Shown here piece by piece: positions 53,230 through 61,645 of a stretch of DNA of 64,000 bases. Position 1 is the stretch's first letter. Every line of letters starts with the position of its first letter. The translations under genes were made by a program, and so were the position numbers. This stretch comes from Lihuaxuella thermophila. GTDB lineage: Bacteria; Bacillota; Bacilli; Thermoactinomycetales; Thermoactinomycetaceae. The notes beneath the pieces were generated by a model. The model worked only from the letters and a program-made list of their open reading frames with translations. It was not told where the DNA came from and made no database searches. The stretch covers positions 124,001-188,000 of the forward strand of contig NZ_FOCQ01000005.1 of the NCBI RefSeq assembly GCF_900110165.1, in the 5' to 3' direction.

Positions 53230-54066
53230 ATGCGAGTTGACTTACATTGTCATACAACCGCCTCGGATGGTTTGCTCACGCCGGCACAAGTGGTGAGGCT
53301 GGCCAAGGAAGCGGGATTGGCTGCCGTTGCCATTACCGACCATGATACAGTCGCCGGCGTGGAGGAAGCGAAACAAGCAGGGAGCGAACTGGGAGTGGAA
53401 GTAGTGCCGGGTGTGGAGATCAGCACGTTGTGGAACGGAAGAGAAATTCATATGTTGGGCTACTTTATCGACACACAACATCCGGATCTCTTAAACAAAC
53501 TGAAAGCACAACGCGAAGTGAGAAAACTCCGCAACCGCATGATGATTGAAAAGCTGAACGAACTGGGGATCGACATCACCATGGAAGAGGTTGAGGCCAA
53601 AAAAAGGGGGCCCAACCTGAATGTAGGGCGCCCTCATATCGCCGAAGTGCTTATCGATAAAGGCGTGGTTCAATCCATGGATGAAGCGTTTGACCGCTTT
53701 CTTGGGAGGGATGGGCTGGCCTATGTTACCCCGGAAAGGATTTCCCCCCAGGATGCCATTGAGCTGGTTCACGCAAGCGGAGGAGTTGCCGTCATCGCTC
53801 ATCCGGGTCTGTATGAGCGGGACGAGCTGATTCCGGAGCTCGTCCGCAAGGGGTTGAACGGAATTGAAGTCAATCATCCTGACCATCCGGAGCAAGCGAA
53901 AGAGAGATACCGCTTGTTGGCGGAACAGTATCAACTCATCGCTACGGCGGGTTCCGATTTTCATGGAGAAAGAAACGGCTCCATGTATCATGCCCCGTTG
54001 GGGACGTGCACGGTGGATTATACCAGTCTCACCGCTCTGAAAAGTGCGGCCCGAGTGCTAGGCTAA
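53230..54066 (+). CDS. PHP-domain phosphoesterase
   Basis: A 278-aa metal-dependent phosphoesterase of the PHP family. Metal ligands: DLHCHTTASDG (His-x-His), the ITDHDTV motif, EISTLWNGREIHMLGY, AHPGLY, and the final SDFHGERN. The set is intact and matches RNase AM-like / 5'-3' exoribonuclease-type PHP proteins (YciV/TrpH family). The ATG was set after AAGGAGGAATGCTAGTC. It is convergent with, and overlaps by 9 bp, the GNAT gene. Confidence 0.9.
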   Translation: MRVDLHCHTTASDGLLTPAQVVRLAKEAGLAAVAITDHDTVAGVEEAKQAGSELGVEVVPGVEISTLWNGREIHMLGYFIDTQHPDLLNKLKAQREVRKLRNRMMIEKLNELGIDITMEEVEAKKRGPNLNVGRPHIAEVLIDKGVVQSMDEAFDRFLGRDGLAYVTPERISPQDAIELVHASGGVAVIAHPGLYERDELIPELVRKGLNGIEVNHPDHPEQAKERYRLLAEQYQLIATAGSDFHGERNGSMYHAPLGTCTVDYTSLTALKSAARVLG

Positions 54067-54492
54067 TTCTTTTTTCATCGGGATATGCTTGATACCGGCT
54101 TCAAAAAACGGGGTGCCTGCAGCCTGATACCCCAGTTTCTCATAAAAGGGAACGACTTGAATCTGGGCATTCAGGACAATCGAGAGCGCTCCTTTTTTAC
54201 CGGCATGGGCCTCCAGTGCTTCCATCAGCTTTTTGCCTGCACCGGTGTTTCTTTTTGTCCGAAGCACAGCCACACGTTCCGCTTTGGCCGTCCGTGCATC
54301 GAGCCATCTCAGGCGGCAAGTGCCGACGGGGGTATTTTGCTCCAGAGCCAGAAAGTGAGTGGACTGTCCGTCCCATTCGTCCAGTTCCAGTTCCTCCGGC
54401 ACCTGTTGTTCTTCGATAAACACTTTTCGCCGGATCGCAAAAGCTTGTTCCAATTCTTGAGGCTGACAAGCTGTTTTCACAAAGATTGGCAA
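54058..54492 (-). CDS. GNAT acetyltransferase (YjcF-type)
   Basis: A 144-aa acetyltransferase with an unusual TTG start preceded by AAAGGAGAG. The GNAT motif is AERVAVLRTKRNTGAGKKLME with the YjcF-type LEQAFAIRRKVFIEEQQVPEE N-terminus. It lies 21 nt after the yjcG stop, as in Bacillus, so the pair likely forms an operon. The substrate is unknown. Confidence 0.88.
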   Translation of the reverse strand: MPIFVKTACQPQELEQAFAIRRKVFIEEQQVPEELELDEWDGQSTHFLALEQNTPVGTCRLRWLDARTAKAERVAVLRTKRNTGAGKKLMEALEAHAGKKGALSIVLNAQIQVVPFYEKLGYQAAGTPFFEAGIKHIPMKKELA

Positions 54493-54513
54493 CGGTTTAA
54501 CTCTCCTTTGGAA

Positions 54514-55032
54514 TCAATTGCTCGATCGCCGCAATAAAAATGACTGATAAATGTTCCATACGCCGTTTTCCAACTGGTACAGCAGATGGAAGCGGTCGAT
54601 TTTGGTTTCCAGTTCAAAGTTTCTCATGCGCAGGCTTCCATAAACATCATGCAGTTCATCTTCGGACATTTTTTGACCGATGGTCAGGTGGGGGATATAG
54701 TCGTAGGGGGAATCCACCGGCTCAAACACATCTTCGATCTTGTTGTGCAATTCTACCAGCGGCTCACTGTTTTCAATCGCTAAGTAAATGGTGTTGCTGG
54801 TCGGATGAAAGTGGCTTACTTTATGGAACTTGATGGTAAAGGCTTTACATTGCTTGGCGATCGCTTCCAGTTTTTCCGCCGCTTCATCCACTTTTTCTTC
54901 CGGCAGATCAAATTTTTCCTTCAGCGTGATATGCGGCGGAATCAGGCTGTAATGAGGGTCGTATCGTTTGCGGTATGAATTGATGATATCCTGAACCGAT
55001 TTTTGAGGAAATACGGCAATTCCAAAGTACAT
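54514..55032 (-). CDS. yjcG: YjcG: 2H phosphoesterase / RNA ligase-like protein
   Basis: A 172-aa 2'-5' RNA ligase-like protein. The two HxT motifs are PPHITLKEKF and PHLTIGQKM, the catalytic tetrapeptides of the 2H phosphoesterase family. The C-terminal DRFHLLYQLENGVWNIY is also conserved in Bacillus YjcG, which lacks known substrates. RBS AAGGAGGGACACTTC. The gene is immediately upstream of the GNAT partner. Confidence 0.93.
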   Translation of the reverse strand: MYFGIAVFPQKSVQDIINSYRKRYDPHYSLIPPHITLKEKFDLPEEKVDEAAEKLEAIAKQCKAFTIKFHKVSHFHPTSNTIYLAIENSEPLVELHNKIEDVFEPVDSPYDYIPHLTIGQKMSEDELHDVYGSLRMRNFELETKIDRFHLLYQLENGVWNIYQSFLLRRSSN

Positions 55033-55139
55033 GAAGTGTCCCTCCTTGAGTTCAACCGTTGGAAAATTATAAAGCCATTTCTTTTTATTATATCTTTTCC
55101 CGGCCGATAAAGCACGTTGTTCCGCTTGGGTACTGCGTT

Positions 55140-55360
55140 CCGTCCCGGATCTTTTACATCTTTGCGAGCGGGAAAGCCCCGGATTCATCCTTGGAGATGA
55201 GAGCAAGTGTACCACGGGTACTCGGACGAGGGAGGGATTGATCCTCTCGCAAGTCCGACCACTTAAGCCCGCGCTTGATGAGTTCAACGATAGCTCCTTT
55301 GTGAAACTGCGAACGTTAACCACCCAAGAATCCCCGGCTTCAGCCGTGTGAGAGTGTCAA
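55140..55360 (+). mobile_element. Degenerate IS200/IS605-type right end (tnpB scar/guide-RNA-like region)
   Basis: The stretch ends with AAGAATCCCCGGCTTCAGCCG followed by TGTGAGAGTGTCAA, a form of the conserved right-end hairpin of IS605-family tnpB elements. Upstream, CGCAAGTCCGACCACTTAAG, GTTCAACGATAGCTCC and GCGAACGTTAACCACCCAAG are blocks I associate with the guide-RNA-encoding 3' end of tnpB. No tnpA or tnpB reading frame remains; only the short coding remnant ending near 55241 is visible. The window between yjcG and the next gene holds nothing else. Confidence 0.6.
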
Positions 55361-55412
55361 TTGTGTTAATATACATATATGGGGCTGGCGATGTAGACAG
55401 GAGGAGGAGCAA

Positions 55413-55952
55413 ATGCGAAAGGTACATAGCAACGAGGTCAAGATGGCAGCGCTGGACAAATTGAAACAGCGCGGAATCTCCATTGAAGCCATTGCCGAAA
55501 TCGTATATCAGATGCAATCTCCGTACGCACCCGATTTAAGGATGGAAAGCTGTGTGGAAAGCGTACTGGCCGTTCTCAACAAAAGGGAGATCCAGCACGC
55601 GATTCTCGTCGGAATCGAGTTGGATATGCTGGCGGAGAAAAAACTTCTCTCCGAGCCATTGCTCTCCCTGGTTCGCGACGACGAAGGCTTGTTCGGCTGT
55701 GATGAGACGCTCGCGCTGGGTTCGGTATTCGGATACGGAAGCATCGCCGTAACCACTTTTGGCCATTTGGATAAGCATAAAATTGGAATCATCCGGCAGC
55801 TCGATACGAAGAAAAACGGCCCTGTCCACACATTTACAGATGATCTTGTCGCCAGCATTGCAGCGGCAGCTTCCAGCCGTTTGGCCCACCGGCTCAGAGA
55901 TGAAGAGGAAAGAGCTGAAGAGTCCAATGTTCAGGCAGAAGGGAATCTATAA
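55413..55952 (+). CDS. yutG: Phosphatidylglycerophosphatase A-family protein (YutG)
   Basis: A 179-aa protein of the PgpA family, cytosolic or membrane-peripheral form. Conserved blocks are GISIEAIAEIVYQMQ, LVRDDEGLFGCDETLAL, IIRQLDTKKNG, and VHTFTDDLVASIAAAASSRLAHRL. Asp residues in DDEGLFGCDE and FTDDL likely bind metal. In Bacillus YutG is of this kind. It has AGGAGGAGC upstream. Its own terminator follows. Confidence 0.92.
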   Translation: MRKVHSNEVKMAALDKLKQRGISIEAIAEIVYQMQSPYAPDLRMESCVESVLAVLNKREIQHAILVGIELDMLAEKKLLSEPLLSLVRDDEGLFGCDETLALGSVFGYGSIAVTTFGHLDKHKIGIIRQLDTKKNGPVHTFTDDLVASIAAAASSRLAHRLRDEEERAEESNVQAEGNL

Positions 55953-55961
55953 AATCGTATG

Positions 55962-55989
55962 AGGCTCAGTCGTGTCGATTGAGCCTTTC
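55962..55989 (+). terminator. Rho-independent terminator
   Basis: AGGCTCAGTCG pairs with CGATTGAGCCT, T-rich on the far side. A second hairpin (CCGGGTAATCGGAACCCGG) is near 56008-56026. Confidence 0.8.
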
Positions 55990-56167
55990 ATCATTGCCAT
56001 AAAAAAATCCGGGTAATCGGAACCCGGTTAAATGCAGAGGAGGGAAAATATGTCAGAAAACAAGCTGCTCTGCTTGTTTGCCATATTTTATGCAGACCGG
56101 ACAGAGCCCGCATCCTCCGGTATAAAAATGTGCTTTTGACCATCAGCATGAATCGGGAAAAAAGGTG

Positions 56168-56219
56168 AAAAAATACCATATAAACATGACAAAATACCAT
56201 ATAAACATGAAAAAATACC
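56168..56219 (+). repeat. Tandem repeat of 21 bp
   Basis: The unit AAAATACCATATAAACATGA, plus one base, occurs two complete times and is followed by a partial third copy (AAAAATACC). Confidence 0.8.
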
Positions 56220-56241
56220 TTCATCAGGAGGATGGCGACGC

Positions 56242-56418
56242 ATGGGAAAGTGGATTTATTGGGCAAAACTATATGACACTCGTTTTCAGGCCAGATGCCT
56301 GGCGGCACGCATGCAGGAAGACTGGTGGCTCTACGGTTATGACAGCCCTGAGGAAGTGGAAGTTTTCCGCTCCCGCAACGGCCGCTTCGGTGTCCGTTAT
56401 ATTTGGAAAAAAAAATAA
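56242..56418 (+). CDS. Small Trp/Tyr-rich hypothetical protein
   Basis: A 58-aa ORF with AGGAGG ten bases upstream. The product is basic and aromatic: KWIYWAKLYDTRFQARCLAA, WWLYGYDSPEEVEVF, FGVRYIWKKK. No family is recognised. It ends 88 nt before the first tRNA gene. Confidence 0.6.
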   Translation: MGKWIYWAKLYDTRFQARCLAARMQEDWWLYGYDSPEEVEVFRSRNGRFGVRYIWKKK

Positions 56419-56505
56419 TAAAAAAACCCTTGCATCTTTTAAGCGCATGTTGTATATTATTAATTGTCGCTGATGCGATATGAAAACGGACAAATACAAA
56501 AATGA

Positions 56506-56581
<76 letters not shown>

Positions 56582-56591
56582 ATCAAATTGT

Positions 56592-56668
56592 GGAGCTGTG
56601 GTGTAGAGGCCTAACATGCCTGCCTGTCACGCAGGAGATCGCGGGTTCGAATCCCGTCAGCTCCGCCA
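56592..56668 (+). tRNA. tRNA-Asp (GTC)
   Basis: Acceptor GGAGCTG pairs with CAGCTCC. The anticodon arm is CTGC-CTGTCAC-GCAG with anticodon GTC. T-loop TTCGAAT. CCA is encoded. It follows fMet by 10 nt. Confidence 0.95.
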
Positions 56669-56680
56669 ATCCTTCCATGT

Positions 56681-56756
56681 GGGCCTATAGCTCAGTTGGT
56701 AGAGCAGTCGGCTCATAACCGATCGGTCACAGGTTCGAGTCCTGTTGGGCCCACCA
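56681..56756 (+). tRNA. tRNA with CAT anticodon (elongator Met or Ile2)
   Basis: Acceptor GGGCCTA pairs with TGGGCCC (one G-T). The anticodon loop is CTCATAA. The D arm AGCTCAGTTGGTAGAGCA and the overall shape resemble bacterial tRNA-Ile2, where C34 becomes lysidine by TilS. An elongator Met identity remains possible. CCA is encoded. Confidence 0.9.
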
Positions 56757-56775
56757 TACGCCTCCTACATACCGT

Positions 56776-56850
56776 GGGCAGTTAGCTCAGAGGGAGAGCG
56801 CTTCCTTGACACGGAAGAGGTCGTAGGTTCGATTCCTATACTGCCCACCA
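56776..56850 (+). tRNA. tRNA-Val (GAC)
   Basis: Acceptor GGGCAGT pairs with ACTGCCC. The anticodon loop is TTGACAC, anticodon GAC. T-loop TTCGATT. CCA is encoded. A terminator-like hairpin and a direct repeat start 4-11 nt later. Confidence 0.93.
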
Positions 56851-56853
56851 AGC

Positions 56854-56895
56854 CAAGTCTGAGTGCTTTCATTGAAAATCGCACTCAGACTTCTT
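56854..56895 (+). terminator. Terminator after the tRNA cluster
   Basis: AAGTCTGAGTGC pairs with GCACTCAGACTT, T-rich afterwards. Confidence 0.8.
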
Positions 56896-57004
56896 ATTTC
56901 AAGTGGAACCACTTCATTGCATGAAAATGGTCATGTAAGGGAGTGGTTTTTTCGTGTTAATCAAAATTGCGATTGAGGATTTTCCGGAGGACAAAAAGTA
57001 CTCC
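56861..57004 (+). repeat. Direct repeat DR1 (recombinase leader)
   Basis: This block recurs in diverged form at 59535-59684. Shared features are GCACTCAGACTT, CCACTTC...GCATGAAAA, CATGTAAGGG and GAGGATTTTCCGGAG. It begins 11 nt after tRNA-Val. Confidence 0.8.
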
Positions 57005-57325
57005 AATCTGGGCCGAGGCAACTTTAGATAATTATAAACTTACGCTAAGGGCGTTTAGGGAGTTTTATATAGCGTGAGGTTATTCATGCAGAAGATGTGA
57101 CAACACAATTGATCAAGTCATTTTTTGTGAGTTGCCAGAAGAATAGGAAATAATGCTGCTTCCACGAACACAGGAATCCGGCTAAAAAAGGTAAACAGGG
57201 CTAAGGAAGAGCTTGTCATTGAAGTTTTTACAGAAGCTCACATTAAAAAGATGCTTGCTTACTACAGAAGAATGAAGCAGAGCGAAAAATCTTTAAATGC
57301 TTACAGGGATCACACAGCAGAATGA
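56954..57325 (+). pseudogene. Broken tyrosine recombinase (XerD/phage-integrase type), copy A
   Basis: Reading through several frames gives a coherent recombinase N-terminus: LIKIAIEDFPEDKKYSNLG, then NYKLTLRAFREFYI, REVIHAEDVTTQLIKSFFV, STNTGIRLKKVNRAKEE, VIEVFTEAHIKKMLAYYRR and SEKSLNAYRDHTAE. At least three frameshifts or stops interrupt it, and the catalytic C-terminal half is missing. The next 57326-57580 stretch holds a terminator-like region but no gene. Confidence 0.8.
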
Positions 57326-57583
57326 GAAGTATAATCCATTGAATGGCATGGACTTGTAAGAACATGATATATAGGATGCTGCCAGCTTGAAAAAATCCTA
57401 TCTAGAAGGCCTTTCCTCATCAACATTTCTCTGATGCCTCCTATAAAAAGTAAAGCGGACCATCAGGTCCGCCTCATATATCAATCAATTTGGTCTTAGT
57501 TACATTTGGATTTGTACGACATTCGAGGCTACTTTTCAAGCAAAGCCATGTTACATCAATACGATGGTACGATAAAGGGATTT

Positions 57584-59155
57584 CTATTGTTGTTCTAACT
57601 TGTTAAATTCGTCAACCATCATCTCCATTTTTTTATCGAAATGGTTTCCGAGATGTTTTTTGATTAAATCGTCCCTTTTTTCAATCATGTGCTCCAGAAG
57701 TTGAAGCTCTACTTGATCAATCTTTTTACTATCAAATAACTTATTTGCAGCTACTTTTAGAATATCATGCTCACGTGAATTATTATAAAAAGTATAGTCC
57801 CTCTTAGAGTGGGCTATATCATAATCATAAGGCTCTACTGTAAAACCAGTTATATCATGCAAGTATCTCGTGTAGATCTGAAGTATATAATCACGATACA
57901 GATCTAAAACTGTATCCTCATAGGAAGTACCTGTAGTAAGAAATCTATAATGACCATTCACGATATTTACAACAGTATCAAAATATCGCCCTTGCCCTAT
58001 TGCTGCTATCTTTTTGAATTTTAAATCCTTGTTATAATCCGCAATCGGATGATTCTCTTCATTAACATTCACATTCACAACATTAATAAATGCTTGCTGA
58101 TCAGACAAATTTAATTCCTTGGCAATCATCTCAGGTGAGTCTCTAAAAGTATCTTCTCCACTGGTGAAAATATAAACAAGATTGATTGTATTTTTGCCTT
58201 GAACGTTGGATAGATCCTTTTTTAGCTGTTTTAGCGCAACAGACATGGAACCTACTTGATTCCCTGGTTTTACTAAATTCAGCTTATTTTTAAGGTCAGA
58301 TGATTTTAAAGGAGACAAGGGAGAATACTGATCGTTTTCAGCCCCATAGGTACGTAAGTATACTTTTATATCTCCGGTTGGTTTATAAAAAGGTTCTTCT
58401 ATACCCTGTTTGAAGTATTGATCAAATTTGATTTTAAATAGATCAAACTCATTTCGAAGTTCGTTTTTCTTCCTCGAAAATGCTTTACCTGCATCTACAA
58501 TAAAAAAATAATTCGTATTCTCTCTAAGATTCGTCACTTTCCTGGGTTTTATTTTCATGTTAAGGGAATAGGGACTAATATAGGCATGATAATCAAATTG
58601 ATCAATAGTATGAAGAACAGACTTCCAATCATACCCTAGGTAATATATTAAACGGTCAAATGCTTGCTCACTTGTCATGGAAGAAGGCATTGCATCAATG
58701 TAGGGTTGAATCTCCCTGTTAAAAGCAGAAAGATACGGGTCCTTATCATAATCAAGATTGTATTGTATTTTACCTGGAGGCGCCTGCAGAATCCCTTCTA
58801 TATCTTGAGGAGCTTTTGGTATTTGACCCTCAGTAATTTTCCTGACTTTATTTTGGTCTGGTCGTATTTGTTCTGCTTTCATCTGTTTCCCTTTCTGATT
58901 ACTGATCGCTTGTTGATGATTGCGGTTTGGGTCTGTTGCCGCAAGCAGAGCACCCGAAAAAGCAGTTAAGATGAAAAATAACAGAGCCGAAAGAAGAGCA
59001 TGTTTTCTTCTGATGGAAATTCTGCTCCAGTCAGGTTTGATTTGACGGAGAAGCTTGTTAATTGCTTTTGGATATATTGATACGAACAGTGATAAGAGTG
59101 TTAATAATATAAATAGAATGCTTGATAACCCAGCTATTAAATACACAACAATCAT
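57584..59155 (-). CDS. Membrane-anchored VWA-like protein
   Basis: A 523-aa protein with two N-terminal membrane helices (about residues 3-27 and 52-72), then a long soluble part. The VWA-like core starts near 215: NYFFIVDAGKAFSRKK, where the metal-binding DxSxS is replaced by DAGKA, and later NLVYIFTSGEDTFRD. AT-rich codons and low GC differ from the neighbours. RBS GGGGGAG before the ATG. It lies between the recombinase remnants. No partner ATPase (MoxR) is near. Confidence 0.7.
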   Translation of the reverse strand: MIVVYLIAGLSSILFILLTLLSLFVSIYPKAINKLLRQIKPDWSRISIRRKHALLSALLFFILTAFSGALLAATDPNRNHQQAISNQKGKQMKAEQIRPDQNKVRKITEGQIPKAPQDIEGILQAPPGKIQYNLDYDKDPYLSAFNREIQPYIDAMPSSMTSEQAFDRLIYYLGYDWKSVLHTIDQFDYHAYISPYSLNMKIKPRKVTNLRENTNYFFIVDAGKAFSRKKNELRNEFDLFKIKFDQYFKQGIEEPFYKPTGDIKVYLRTYGAENDQYSPLSPLKSSDLKNKLNLVKPGNQVGSMSVALKQLKKDLSNVQGKNTINLVYIFTSGEDTFRDSPEMIAKELNLSDQQAFINVVNVNVNEENHPIADYNKDLKFKKIAAIGQGRYFDTVVNIVNGHYRFLTTGTSYEDTVLDLYRDYILQIYTRYLHDITGFTVEPYDYDIAHSKRDYTFYNNSREHDILKVAANKLFDSKKIDQVELQLLEHMIEKRDDLIKKHLGNHFDKKMEMMVDEFNKLEQQ

Positions 59156-59352
59156 CTAAACTCCCCCACTTATCAAATATTGTATAAGTCGCCCCTGAGT
59201 TCATAATATTACAAAATATACATATAGCAAATAAAAAACCTACTTGCTTTGTATCATATAAACTGGTTTTCGTACCATGTCTATTTTCCAGATCATCAAA
59301 GACAAGGAAGGGATACAAGCGACTCATCTAATAGTAAGCTCAATCATATTCG

Positions 59353-59550
59353 GTGTTCTTTTCTGATCTGGTTGAGAATGAGATCATGAAGAAAAATCCA
59401 GATGCAAATGTAACAAAGGCTAAGGAAGAAAGTAAGGATCGAGATTTTTACGGAAAGCCCGTATCAAGAAAATGTTCGGGTACTACAGAAGCTAAGAAAA
59501 GATCAAAGAGATTGATTGCTTACAGGGACAATTTTGATCGCTTTCACTGA
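59353..59550 (+). pseudogene. Broken tyrosine recombinase, copy B
   Basis: The frame FFSDLVENEIMKKNPDANV, TKAKEE and, after a frameshift, IEIFTE, KMFGYYRS and LIAYRD match the middle of copy A and the usual FFNFLVExExIxxNP segment of XerD-type integrases. The start and C-terminus are missing. DR2 follows directly. The leftover 59156-59350 is the promoter region of the VWA gene on the minus strand. Confidence 0.75.
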
Positions 59551-59684
59551 AAAATCGCACTCAGACTTTTTTCTTAAAAAAGAAACCACTTCTTTGCATG
59601 AAAAACGCTTCATGTAAGGGGAGCGGTTTCTTTGTTGATAAAAATTTGCTTGTTGAGGATTTTCCGGAGAACCAAAAAGTACTT
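59535..59684 (+). repeat. Direct repeat DR2 with the start of a third recombinase copy
   Basis: Diverged copy of DR1. It ends in TTGTTGATAAAAATT and GAGGATTTTCCGGAGAAC, the same beginning (LLIKI and FR) as the recombinase start in copy A; the gene is cut off after about 20 codons near the end of the YndJ gene. Confidence 0.78.
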
Positions 59685-59699
59685 CAAGTTAACTATGAA

Positions 59700-61346
59700 C
59701 TACTTTGATAATCTTCTAATCTCATAATCCAGTGTTAAGCAACAAAAACCAAATAACCAGCTATGATGACACGCTTTAATTACATTATCCTCTACCCATA
59801 CGTCAATGGTTTCATTAATGGGCAGCCTGATATGCCATGAACCGATCCGCCCGTAAACACCTTGCTGTTCGGTCGCATGCTTTGTATGTGATAGAGATGT
59901 CAAATGAACGCCTCCATCTTGGAAGTGTGCAATACGTAACACACTTGTCATGCCCCCAAATGGCAATGGAAAAAAGATGTTATAGTAACGCTCGCCTGTC
60001 TGATTATTTGTATGTGTGGAATAGGCGGCTACATAAAAGGCTTTTTTCGTTGCTTTTTCAGTACGGATCCATGCTCTGACGTTGTCTCTGCCATCGATTT
60101 CATCTTTTAATGGCAAAATCGTACTCTCGACTTCTACTTTTCTAGTATCTGACGAAATGGGAAAATTCAGTTGTTCCATGCGATGAGACAATTTTTTGTA
60201 TAATTTGGCAAAAGGATAAAGAATAGGATGCCAATGAGGGGTAACGTCCAGTTCAAACATCATAGTGTTCTCGTAAAAAGATCGGATGAGCGGGTGAATG
60301 ACTTTGGGATCAAAGGAAGTGGATGTAAACATGTCCATGGAGTCAACCATTCCGGTCGGTAAAACAGTAGCGCCCTCATCAATGGTACCTTGAAAAAAGT
60401 GTCTTCCAATGGGAAATGTCCCTTTTATATTTGAAAAAGGGATGGAAGAAATAGGGACGTGATTTTTATTTGTCAGCATCATATAACCGATCATGCCAAG
60501 AACCGAAAAACCAAACACATTAACCATACCGTGGGTCACAACCATTGTTGGAATGGAAATCGTTTCGTACCCTTGCCACCGGCCGAATGCGTAAATGACG
60601 GATAATATAATCGTCATAACAGCTGAAAGAGATGAAACAACCAATAGTAATTTCGTCACCACCTGTTTTGTTGAAAAGGTGGTCTTCCATACAAAAAAGG
60701 CGTAAATGATAAGGGAAAATGCAAAGAATACCGCACCCACGATTTCCATCCATCTTGCAAAGGTGATACCAATAGCGATAAAAAGCGGCATCACAAGCAT
60801 AATGACTCCGGCTATCTTATAAAGTGGTGTCAACATTTGGCCTTGTGTTTTTAATTCACGGCCAAGGAGCCCATGGAACAAAAGAGGAAATAAGGATGCA
60901 TAATGAAAATGATTCGCGGTTAATACAACAATCAAAGAATCAAAACCCATGAGTGGATCGTTGTATGCATGGGCGACAAACCACATTCCACCAATGGCTA
61001 TGTACATCCATGCGAAATGGATCATACTTTCTTCCATATACATCCCGCCTTGTTTGATGAAACGTGTGAGTCCATATAGTGCTAATAATATCGTGAATGC
61101 ACACCATCCCCAAGAAAATATGGGATACCAATGGGAAATAACAGAACTTCCTGCGGCAATTGGATAGACAAGGGTCAACAGTCTGATCCATTTGCTCATT
61201 TGATCTGTCAGATGCAGACCAATGGGGAGTAATACAAGAATGGATATGTATAAAAACAAATCCACTATAAAAATTCGTGTTGTCATGGCTAATACGAATA
61301 ATGTGAGGATTCCAAAGAGGCTATAGACGTAAAGCGGCTTTTTCAT
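59700..61346 (-). CDS. yndJ: YndJ-family membrane protein
   Basis: A 548-aa protein. Residues 1-about 320 are about nine membrane helices (FGILTLFVLAMTTRIFIVDLFL onward), and the C-terminal part from about 330 is a soluble domain with MFELDVTPHWHPILYP and ITxVWVEDNVIKACHHSWLFGFCC. This is the YndJ layout of B. subtilis. The start was placed at the ATG after AACAGGAGTG; the longer frame has no RBS. The function is unknown. Confidence 0.85.
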   Translation of the reverse strand: MKKPLYVYSLFGILTLFVLAMTTRIFIVDLFLYISILVLLPIGLHLTDQMSKWIRLLTLVYPIAAGSSVISHWYPIFSWGWCAFTILLALYGLTRFIKQGGMYMEESMIHFAWMYIAIGGMWFVAHAYNDPLMGFDSLIVVLTANHFHYASLFPLLFHGLLGRELKTQGQMLTPLYKIAGVIMLVMPLFIAIGITFARWMEIVGAVFFAFSLIIYAFFVWKTTFSTKQVVTKLLLVVSSLSAVMTIILSVIYAFGRWQGYETISIPTMVVTHGMVNVFGFSVLGMIGYMMLTNKNHVPISSIPFSNIKGTFPIGRHFFQGTIDEGATVLPTGMVDSMDMFTSTSFDPKVIHPLIRSFYENTMMFELDVTPHWHPILYPFAKLYKKLSHRMEQLNFPISSDTRKVEVESTILPLKDEIDGRDNVRAWIRTEKATKKAFYVAAYSTHTNNQTGERYYNIFFPLPFGGMTSVLRIAHFQDGGVHLTSLSHTKHATEQQGVYGRIGSWHIRLPINETIDVWVEDNVIKACHHSWLFGFCCLTLDYEIRRLSK

Positions 61347-61483
61347 AAATTCACTCCTGTTCCTTTGAACCTGACAGTCAGGCAACGCTTGGTATGAGCG
61401 ATCCGTAAGGAATTGGCCGGTACTTTTTTGAGACACCAGTTAACGAAGGAGCCTACACAAGTTCAAACTAAAATAAATATATG

Positions 61484-61520
61484 AAAAGGAGAAAGGAATC
61501 TCGGATTCTTTTCTCCTTAT
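61484..61520. terminator. Strong bidirectional hairpin
   Basis: AAAAGGAGAAAGGAATC pairs with GATTCTTTTCTCCTT with a three-base loop. It lies between yndJ (whose upstream side it is) and mqnD; the 61521-61645 piece has no gene. Confidence 0.75.
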
Positions 61521-61645
61521 TTCGTTAAAACCCAGGATGGAAGTGATATTGAAAAAAGAGGAATATCTGAAGGGAGGAGGGCATGGTGCCGGTGATCGCC
61601 CTTCTGAAGATATGAAGCGGTGTTCTTTCCTTTTGGCGGGTGGTG

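Noticed and set aside
56165-56473. 102-codon frame through the 21-bp repeats
   Set aside because: Its first part is the translated tandem repeat, and it overlaps the better 58-aa gene in another frame.
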